A DNA stretch of 48,099 bases, from assembly GCA_017379935.1 (NCBI GenBank), contig JAFNVC010000021.1, positions 1-48,099 on the forward strand, given 5' to 3'. This DNA is from Clostridia bacterium. Lineage in GTDB: Bacteria; Bacillota; Clostridia; Oscillospirales; Acutalibacteraceae. Position numbers and translations under genes: made by a program. The notes beneath the pieces are model-generated. The model ran no database searches. It saw nothing but the letters and a program-made list of their open reading frames with translations, and was not told the DNA's origin. Below, in pieces: positions 42,364 through 48,099 of this stretch (within the stretch, counting starts at the first letter, position 1; the number at the start of each line of letters is the position of its first letter).

Positions 42364-43044
42364 GTGTTAGATTTTCTTGATTATTTAAGAGATGTTACCA
42401 CGGTTTCCGTGCTTTTCCGACTTTTCCTTGCCGTTATGTGCGGCGGTCTTATCGGTATTGAGCGTGAGCATAAGCGCCGTCCCGCAGGCTTCAGAACACA
42501 TATCCTTATCTGTCTCGGTGCATCAATGACAACTCTCACCAGCCAGTATCTTTTCTATAATCTCAACCTTTATACAGATATCGGCAGACTCGGCGCACAG
42601 GTTGTTGCAGGTATCGGCTTCATCGGTGCGGGTGCAATTATCGTCACAAAACGCCGTCAGGTCAAGGGTCTTACAACAGCGGCAGGTCTGTGGACCTGTG
42701 CAATCATCGGTCTTGCTGTCGGCGCGGGCTATTACGAGGCGGCAGTTATCTCGACCTTTGTTATTCTCGTTGCGGAGATTCTGTTCGTCAAGTTCGAATA
42801 CTGGGTGCTTGTCAATTCGCGTAACCTCAACATCTATGTTGAGTATGATGACAACGATCATCTTGATAACATCATCCGTCTGATCAAAGGCTACCGTATA
42901 GTTATCATCGACCTTGAAATTACGAAGTCGGGTAATAATTCCTGTGCGATTTTCCAGCTTCAGCTTCCGAAAAAGATTTCTCACGATAAGATTATGACCG
43001 CGATTTCTTCGTCTGAAGGTATAGTTTCTGTCGAAGAATTGTAA
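42364..43044 (+). CDS. MgtC/SapB family membrane protein, second copy
   Basis: 226 residues, paralogous to the preceding protein over its whole length (MCGGLIGIEREHKRRPAGFRTHIL, GFIGAGAIIVTKRRQVKG, LTTAAGLWTCAIIGLAVGAG) but without the insert AVGIKTDV between helices. It ends in a similar soluble domain. It starts at GTG 42364 after GGGGAGGGG. Conserved tandem paralogues suggest a heteromer or alternative forms (inference). Confidence 0.93.
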   Translation: MLDFLDYLRDVTTVSVLFRLFLAVMCGGLIGIEREHKRRPAGFRTHILICLGASMTTLTSQYLFYNLNLYTDIGRLGAQVVAGIGFIGAGAIIVTKRRQVKGLTTAAGLWTCAIIGLAVGAGYYEAAVISTFVILVAEILFVKFEYWVLVNSRNLNIYVEYDDNDHLDNIIRLIKGYRIVIIDLEITKSGNNSCAIFQLQLPKKISHDKIMTAISSSEGIVSVEEL

Positions 43045-43051
43045 TTTCTTG

Positions 43052-43080
43052 TTGTAAAAAGCTTTTGTTTATAGTATCAT
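43052..43080 (+). promoter_or_regulatory. Promoter of the GH78 gene
   Basis: TTGTAA (43052-43057) and TATCAT (43075-43080) with a 17-base spacer. Confidence 0.55.
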
Positions 43081-43098
43081 TTTATCGGAGGCGATACT

Positions 43099-45273
43099 AT
43101 GACACATAAACAGCTTTTTTCTGATGCAAGATGGATTTGTCCGAAGGGTGACGTTGATGCGACACTCTTCCGTTCAACATTTGAAAATAATAAGGCTCAG
43201 TCTGCAGAGATAACTATCTGCGGATTGGGTTATTTTATTTTGTATATCAACGGCGTACGGGTCGGTGACGATGAATTTGCGCCCGCTTATACCGATTATC
43301 ACGAGCGCGCAGATATGGTGCTTTCCTATCCTCTCGATGATATGTGGTCTCACCGTATCCACGTTATGAAATACGATATCACGCCCTACCTTCGCGAGGG
43401 TGAAAATGTCCTCGGCGTTATGGTCGGCGGCGGATTTTATCATCAGCTTCTGCGCAAGGGCGAGGGTAACGTCAGCTACGGCAGAATCAAGCTCTGCTAC
43501 AAAATTGATTTTGAAGACGGCACGAGGGTGATTTCTGATAAGAAAACTCTTTATAAGCAGGGCTTCTTCGTGGCATCGAATCTTTTCCACGGCGAGCGCC
43601 ACGATTACAGCCGCTTTGACCGCAAATGGAATACCTCCGAAGCACAGCTTCACGGCTGGGCTCAGCCCGATATCGTTACTGCGCCGCGCAGTGAGTATTA
43701 TGTCCAGACCTGCCCGTCGGATAAGGTTGTCGAAATTCTTAAGCCTGAGCTTGTCAAAAAATTTGATACATATAATGTATACAAGGTCGAGCGTAATATC
43801 ACGGGCTATCCCGTTGTCCGCTGTGATGAACGCGGCGAGCATATCTGGTTTGAATGTGCCGAGGAGCTGACACCCGATTCCGATATCGACAATATGTCTG
43901 TCGGCTATAATGAGCAAAGACAGAGATTTTTTGCAATAACGGACGATTCAGGCGAGCTTTACCACCCGTATTTCACCTGGCACGGCTTTCAGTATTTTGC
44001 ACTTTCAAACAACTGCGAGCCCGTCGAGGTGCGCGTGATTCATACGGATATGAAGAACACATCATCCTTCGAGTGCAGTGACGAAACGCTCAACTGGCTT
44101 TATAAGGCTTTTATCAATACTCAGGAATCAAACACCCACGGATGTATTCCGTCCGACTGCCCTCACCGTGAGCGTCTCGGCTATACGGGCGACGGTCAGC
44201 TGACCTGCGACGCGGTTATGACCGAGTTTGATGCCGAAGCGATGTACCGCAAGTGGATCGAGGATATCAAGGATTGTCAGGATACCGTAACGGGTCACGT
44301 TCAGCATACCGCACCCTTCGGTGGCGGTGGCGGCGGTCCTGCAGGCTGGGGCGGTGCAATGATTATCGTTCCGTACAATTTCTACCGCCATTACGGCGAT
44401 ATGCAGGCGCTTCGCGACGTTTTCCCGAATATGCAGAAGTTTGTCGAATATATTGAAACCCGTTGCGAAAACGGACTTATAGTGCGCGAGGAGCCGGACG
44501 GCTGGTGCCTCGGCGACTGGTGTACGCCTGAAAGAGTCGCAATTCCCGAGCCTTTTGTGAACACCACACTCTTTATAATTCAGCTGAAGATGCTTGTTTA
44601 TCTCTGCAAGGCTCTCGGCGAGGATTATTTTGAATATGAAAGACTTATCGCGGAGCATACTGAGGCGGTTAAGCGTGAATATGCTGACGGCGACGGCTCA
44701 TTCATCGGCGGTCTGCAAGGAGCCGATGCATTCGCGGCAGAGTGCGGAGCAGGGGACAAGGAAACAATCGCACATCTTGTTGAAAAATACAGCCACAGCT
44801 GTGAATTTGATACAGGCATCTTCGGCACATACAGCCTTCTGAATGTTCTCTATCAGTCGGGCAACGGCGAGCTTGCAACCGGGCTTCTTGCAAACAAAAA
44901 CACCGTTTCGTTCGAAACGATGCGTAAGGCAGGCGCTACGACAATCTGGGAAAACTGGAATGCGGAATCCTCCCATTCCCACCCGATGTTCGGTGCAAGC
45001 ACACTCTATCTTTTCCGCGAAATCCTCGGAATAAAGCAGACAGAGGCATCTGTCGGATATAACGAGGTTGTTATTGAGCCTGTTTTTGCAGAAATGCTCA
45101 CCTTTGCAAAGGGTCACATCACCACACCGCACGGTGAAATTGCCGTTGAGTGGAAGCGCACTGAGGTCGGAACTGAAATAAAAATCAACCTCTGCGAGAA
45201 TACCGTCGCAAGCTTCGTGCATAACGGTACCGAAACAAAGCTTACCGCAGGACTTAACACAATCAGAATCTGA
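43099..45273 (+). CDS. Alpha-L-rhamnosidase, GH78 family
   Basis: 724 residues without a signal peptide, so probably cytoplasmic. N-terminal beta domains (ARWICPKGD, ICGLGYFILYINGVRVGDDEFAP) are followed by an (alpha/alpha)6 barrel. SDCPHRERLGYTGDGQ places the conserved Asp353, Arg357 and Glu358 of the GH78 acid region; a glycine-rich loop follows (FGGGGGGPAGWGGAM). TIWENWNAESSHSHPMFG later carries the second conserved Glu-containing stretch. C-terminal beta domain. It removes terminal rhamnose from glycosides or oligosaccharides imported by a transporter not in the window. Confidence 0.92.
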   Translation: MTHKQLFSDARWICPKGDVDATLFRSTFENNKAQSAEITICGLGYFILYINGVRVGDDEFAPAYTDYHERADMVLSYPLDDMWSHRIHVMKYDITPYLREGENVLGVMVGGGFYHQLLRKGEGNVSYGRIKLCYKIDFEDGTRVISDKKTLYKQGFFVASNLFHGERHDYSRFDRKWNTSEAQLHGWAQPDIVTAPRSEYYVQTCPSDKVVEILKPELVKKFDTYNVYKVERNITGYPVVRCDERGEHIWFECAEELTPDSDIDNMSVGYNEQRQRFFAITDDSGELYHPYFTWHGFQYFALSNNCEPVEVRVIHTDMKNTSSFECSDETLNWLYKAFINTQESNTHGCIPSDCPHRERLGYTGDGQLTCDAVMTEFDAEAMYRKWIEDIKDCQDTVTGHVQHTAPFGGGGGGPAGWGGAMIIVPYNFYRHYGDMQALRDVFPNMQKFVEYIETRCENGLIVREEPDGWCLGDWCTPERVAIPEPFVNTTLFIIQLKMLVYLCKALGEDYFEYERLIAEHTEAVKREYADGDGSFIGGLQGADAFAAECGAGDKETIAHLVEKYSHSCEFDTGIFGTYSLLNVLYQSGNGELATGLLANKNTVSFETMRKAGATTIWENWNAESSHSHPMFGASTLYLFREILGIKQTEASVGYNEVVIEPVFAEMLTFAKGHITTPHGEIAVEWKRTEVGTEIKINLCENTVASFVHNGTETKLTAGLNTIRI

Positions 45274-45281
45274 TGCAAAAT

Positions 45282-45317
45282 AAAAATCCGAGACTCACAC
45301 GAGTCTCGGATAATTTT
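45282..45317. terminator. Bidirectional terminator between GH78 and cysK
   Basis: TCCGAGACTC (45287-45296) pairs with GAGTCTCGGA (45301-45310), with A and T runs on each side. Confidence 0.88.
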
Positions 45318-46244
45318 TTATTCAAAAAGCGGAGTTGAGAAATATCTTTCAGCAGTGTCGGGGAGTACGGTGACGACCGTCTTGCCCTTGCCGAGCTTCC
45401 TTGCGAGCTTCATTGCTGCCGCAACGTTTGTGCCGCTCGAAATTCCGCACATAATACCTTCCTTAGAAGCAAGCTCGCGTGCGGTCTGCAAAGCCTCCTC
45501 ATCCTTTATGATACATACGTCGTTGTAGATAGAGGTGTTGAGAATTGCAGGGATAAGACCGTCGCCGATGCCCATCTGAACGTGTGTGCCGATTGAACCG
45601 CCGGAAAGGATTGCCGCGTGCTCGGGCTCAACCGCCCAGATTTCAATATCGGGGTTAGCGGCTTTGAGTGTTTCACCGATGCCCGTAATCGTACCGCCGG
45701 TGCCGATGCCCGAACAGAAGCCGTGGATCGGTCCGTCAACCTGAGCAAGAATTTCAACACCCGTCTGCTCGCGCTGAATCTGTACGTTTGCGGGATTTTC
45801 AAATTGCTGGGGAACGAAAACGTTCGGGTTTTCGTCACGCATCTTAAGTGCGAGCTTTAAGCATTCGTCGATGCAGTCCCCGATGTTGCCTGCATCGTGA
45901 ACGTAGATAACCTCCGCACCGTAATGCTCAACAATCTTGCGTCTTTCCTCGCTGACCGAGTCGGGCATAATGATGATTGCCTTGTAGCCGCGGACGGCAC
46001 TGACGAGCGCAAGTCCGATGCCCTGATTACCGCTTGTCGGCTCAACGATAATTGTGTCCTTGTTGATAACGCCGCGCTTTTCAGCGTCAACAATCATATT
46101 GTATGCGGTTCTCGTTTTGATAGAGCCGCCGACGTTTAGACCCTCGTACTTGACGAGAATTTCCGCGCTGTCGGGCTCAACCATATTCGAAAGCCTGATG
46201 AGAGGCGTGTTACCCATAGCCTCAAGAACGTTGTTATAGATCAT
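45318..46244 (-). CDS. cysK: Cysteine synthase A (O-acetylserine sulfhydrylase)
   Basis: 308 residues, fold-type II PLP enzyme. PLP lysine is Lys43 (GGSIKTRTAY); TSGNQGIGLA binds the substrate carboxylate; GTGGTITG binds phosphate. It makes cysteine from O-acetylserine and sulfide. The substitution of Asp by Thr after Lys43 (KTR against the usual KDR) is minor. The 258-base region upstream, shared with the divergent Big2 gene, shows no T-box or SAM-type riboswitch that I can recognise. Confidence 0.95.
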   Translation of the reverse strand: MIYNNVLEAMGNTPLIRLSNMVEPDSAEILVKYEGLNVGGSIKTRTAYNMIVDAEKRGVINKDTIIVEPTSGNQGIGLALVSAVRGYKAIIIMPDSVSEERRKIVEHYGAEVIYVHDAGNIGDCIDECLKLALKMRDENPNVFVPQQFENPANVQIQREQTGVEILAQVDGPIHGFCSGIGTGGTITGIGETLKAANPDIEIWAVEPEHAAILSGGSIGTHVQMGIGDGLIPAILNTSIYNDVCIIKDEEALQTARELASKEGIMCGISSGTNVAAAMKLARKLGKGKTVVTVLPDTAERYFSTPLFE

Positions 46245-46408
46245 TTAAACTACTCCCGTTTATCTTTTCACTTGATATATTATTCTGTATGCACAATTTT
46301 GCTACTGCCTTGAAATAAAAACCAACACAGTATACCACATAAAATGTGATATGGCAAGATTTAGATTGAAAAATTTATTAAACGGACATTTTGCCTGAAA
46401 AATGTTGT

Positions 46409-46437
46409 TTGACAAAAAATACCTCTTGTGCTAGAAT
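46409..46437 (+). promoter_or_regulatory. Promoter of the Big2/DUF4474 gene
   Basis: TTGACA (46409-46414) and TAGAAT (46432-46437), 17-base spacer; TTGTGC just before the -10 resembles the rpsB promoter. Confidence 0.8.
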
Positions 46438-46503
46438 ACTCCACGCTTTAATAATATTACATTATAAGGTGCATATAATAATCTGAAAACAGGGGGAATT
46501 ATA

Positions 46504-47655
46504 ATGAAAGCAAAAAGCATTATCGCAAAGCTTATCGCACTCGTTCTCGTGCTGACAACCGTATTTTCTTTCACAAGCGTCGGAGCATCCGCACTCGCGA
46601 AGAGTGTGCCGACCGCTTCTGAGGGTCACGCGCTCGTTATGAAGAGTGAAAGCCTCACGGTTGCAAAGAAAAAGACTGTTCAGATGACGGCAAGCGTAAC
46701 CAATGTTGACGAACAGCCGGTTATATATTGGGCGTCATCGGATGAAAGCATCGCAACCGTTGACGAAACCGGACTCGTAAAGGGCGTTTCTGTCGGTACG
46801 GTCACAATCGCGGCGGCAACCGTCGTTGACGGCGAGGTGCTCAGCGGTGAATTTACGATTAACGTAACAAAGCGCAACAACTTCCTTCGCAATCTGCTCG
46901 AAGAACGTCAGATTCTCAGCTATCAGTACAGCTATGAGGATGACTATTACTATACCAATGATAAGGATGCATGGCAGTATAATTTCGGCTTCGGCAAGAT
47001 TTACGATTTTGCATCACCTTACCTCCTTCTTGAATATGACTATATCCGCATCTTCTTTACCTACGAGGATAAGGACTGGATGCTCCAGATGTGGAAGGGT
47101 CAGTACGGACTTGTTTTCTACGGCGGAGAAATCGGCATTTATACCCGTCCTCACGACGAGAAGGGTATAGGTGCATGGACCTTCTTCAACTGTCCTGCAG
47201 AGGAAGACTGGCTTAAAATGGAAATGACGCTCTGGCACGAGCAGACGGATGGTAGCTGGAACCGTGAGTTCACAAGGGATTACGATTATTACTGGTGGTG
47301 CACAGGCTTCAAGAACGGTCACCTCCGTCAGGAGGAGCCTGCCGATGAGCTTCGTCTTACGGGCAGAATTACCTTCAAGGATGCCGAGATGACATCGCTC
47401 GTTGCCGACGGTCTTGCAGAGTGCGGATTTACCGAAAGCCTCACGAAGGACGGAATTGCACTCGACGGCTTCTATGTTGACGGCAACGATATTCATTTCA
47501 GCTGGCAGAATATCTCCGAGGCTGAAAGCACAATGTGGGTAAAGGTCAGCGCAGGTATTGTAGGTTCACTTCTCCTTCTTCCTGTTGCGCCCTTCCTCCT
47601 TCCATTTGTCGGCGCTTATGCTGCACTTGTTCTTATTGTAGATCTTGTTCTTTAA
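46504..47655 (+). CDS. Big2 / DUF4474 surface protein
   Basis: 383 residues. Signal peptide (IAKLIALVLVLTTVFSFTSVGASA), then a Big_2 Ig-like domain (about 40-125; YWASSDESIATVDETGLVKG), then a DUF4474 domain (about 140-320; DKDWMLQMWKGQYGLVFYGGEIGIYT and YWWCTGFKNGHL). Two hydrophobic C-terminal segments (SAGIVGSLLLLPVAPFLLPFVGAY) could anchor it in the membrane. DUF4474 has no known function. Unlike the other two Ig-like proteins in the window it lacks the LFGWIWY tail. Promoter and terminator are clear. Confidence 0.87.
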   Translation: MKAKSIIAKLIALVLVLTTVFSFTSVGASALAKSVPTASEGHALVMKSESLTVAKKKTVQMTASVTNVDEQPVIYWASSDESIATVDETGLVKGVSVGTVTIAAATVVDGEVLSGEFTINVTKRNNFLRNLLEERQILSYQYSYEDDYYYTNDKDAWQYNFGFGKIYDFASPYLLLEYDYIRIFFTYEDKDWMLQMWKGQYGLVFYGGEIGIYTRPHDEKGIGAWTFFNCPAEEDWLKMEMTLWHEQTDGSWNREFTRDYDYYWWCTGFKNGHLRQEEPADELRLTGRITFKDAEMTSLVADGLAECGFTESLTKDGIALDGFYVDGNDIHFSWQNISEAESTMWVKVSAGIVGSLLLLPVAPFLLPFVGAYAALVLIVDLVL

Positions 47656-47669
47656 TAAAATACGATAAC

Positions 47670-47699
47670 AAAACGCGGACTAACCTCCGCGTTTTTCTT
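47670..47699 (+). terminator. Terminator of the Big2/DUF4474 gene
   Basis: AAACGCGGA (47671-47679) pairs with TCCGCGTTT (47686-47694), then TTCTTTT. Confidence 0.87.
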
Positions 47700-47713
47700 T
47701 TACCTCCACACCC

Positions 47714-47739
47714 GGTAGGGCGGTGGCTTGCTGCCGCCG
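47714..47739. repeat. REP-like hairpin
   Basis: GGTAGGGCGGTGGCTTGCTG then CCGCCG; the stem is GGCGG/CCGCC. It is a near copy of the left half of the element at 41089. Confidence 0.65.
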
Positions 47740-47771
47740 TTTATGTATACAAATACAGATAAAACCCTGAT

Positions 47772-47797
47772 TGTAGGGCAGGGATTTATCCCTGCCG
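47772..47797. repeat. REP-like hairpin, second variant
   Basis: GTAGGGCAGGGATTTATCCC then TGCCG; stem GGCAGGGAT/ATCCCTGCC. It shares the GTAGGGC start with the neighbouring element. Confidence 0.65.
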
Positions 47798-47945
47798 TAA
47801 AAATCAACATATAGATAAAAACAACAAACAAAGCATAACAATCAACATATAGTATACAAAAGGAAAGAAAACAGCTAAATATCCACCGAACACGCGGGAG
47901 GGTTGAAAGAGAGAAAAAATAAGTAAAAAAAGTTTAAAAAAAGTG

Positions 47946-47974
47946 TTGACAATGGGAGATGTGTTTGATATAAT
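47946..47974 (+). promoter_or_regulatory. rRNA operon promoter with A-rich upstream tract
   Basis: Full consensus TTGACA (47946-47951), 17-base spacer, TATAAT (47969-47974). Runs of A and T at about 47915-47945 look like an UP element. The leader contains GCACCTTGAAAATTAAACAA (from about 48016), the phrase that typically precedes 16S rRNA in Clostridia. The 16S gene itself is not in the window. Confidence 0.8.
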
Positions 47975-48099
47975 AGCAAAGCTGTCTCGGGGGAATACCT
48001 CTGAGAAGCGGTTTAGCACCTTGAAAATTAAACAACGATGAAACAAAAACCCTGAAAAGATTTCTAGAGTTTTGCTAATAGCAAAACGTACTTTACAGA

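Noticed and set aside
43174-43917. 247-codon minus-strand frame opposite the GH78 gene
   Set aside because: Shadow of the GH78 frame; composition and lack of start signals argue against it.
46245-46503. Possible sulfur-related riboswitch before cysK
   Set aside because: No SAM or T-box pattern seen; the only clear signal is the promoter of the divergent surface-protein gene.
47804-48046. 80-codon minus-strand frame at the right end
   Set aside because: It lies across the rrn promoter and leader and has a low-complexity Phe/Leu-rich composition.

Overview
The window looks like a chromosomal segment from an anaerobic, low-to-moderate GC Clostridia, most likely an uncultured gut Oscillospirales/Ruminococcaceae-type bacterium. 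The evidence is a GGGtGRT/Fe-S scaffold pair, a complete Rnf operon with its own ApbE, a sensory-type [FeFe]-hydrogenase cluster, an L27 precursor with the Firmicutes Prp cleavage extension, and several TTG/GTG starts with good Shine-Dalgarno sites. This assignment comes from gene content, not from a database search. No tRNA or CRISPR array was seen. A strong rRNA-operon promoter and leader sit at the right edge, so a 16S gene is expected just outside.

Layout. 1-1507: 3' part of an Fe-S scaffold gene and the GGGtGRT gene. 1561-4970: an AT-rich accessory block (tyrosine recombinase, WYL-domain remnant, Ig-like surface protein) bounded by two hairpins with identical 11-bp arms; the WYL and surface-protein genes meet head to head and both seem to lack their 5' ends. 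5028-9378: FAD oxidoreductase, a REP/MITE-like repeat, guaB, mltG and a 54-aa gene. 9444-14682: membrane protein, a CDP-ribitol-type pair (tarI/tarJ-like) and a secreted DUF5060/DUF4038 glycoside hydrolase. 14719-17894: a five-gene redox-sensing cluster (DRTGG, ATPase, hydrogenase-like sensor, DRTGG, PHP). 18055-20245: trpS and a HAD phosphatase from overlapping divergent promoters, then a DUF2809 protein. 20337-27369: apbE, NusG-II, Gx-transporter and rnfCDGEAB in one leftward operon. 27551-30815: a secreted repeat/Ig-like protein and a penicillin-binding protein. 30964-33975: rpsB-tsf, then convergent rplU-prp-rpmA. 34106-38685: PspC, folD, lgt and an M16 peptidase pair. 38870-41458: membrane protein, an iron-type DtxR regulator with a DUF3006 partner, a short BspA-like protein and a small ORF. 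41612-46244: tandem MgtC genes, a GH78 rhamnosidase and cysK. 46504-47655: a Big2/DUF4474 surface protein. 47700-48099: REP-like hairpins and the rrn promoter.

Together the genes suggest a fermentative anaerobe that couples ferredoxin oxidation to ion pumping (Rnf, matured by ApbE), senses H2 or redox state through a hydrogenase-like protein wired to DRTGG/ATPase/PHP partners, uses plant or host glycans (GH78, DUF4038), and displays several Ig-like surface proteins. Two of those surface proteins end in a nearly identical aromatic C-terminal tail (QWII...LFGWIWY), which is the most unusual protein signal in the window.
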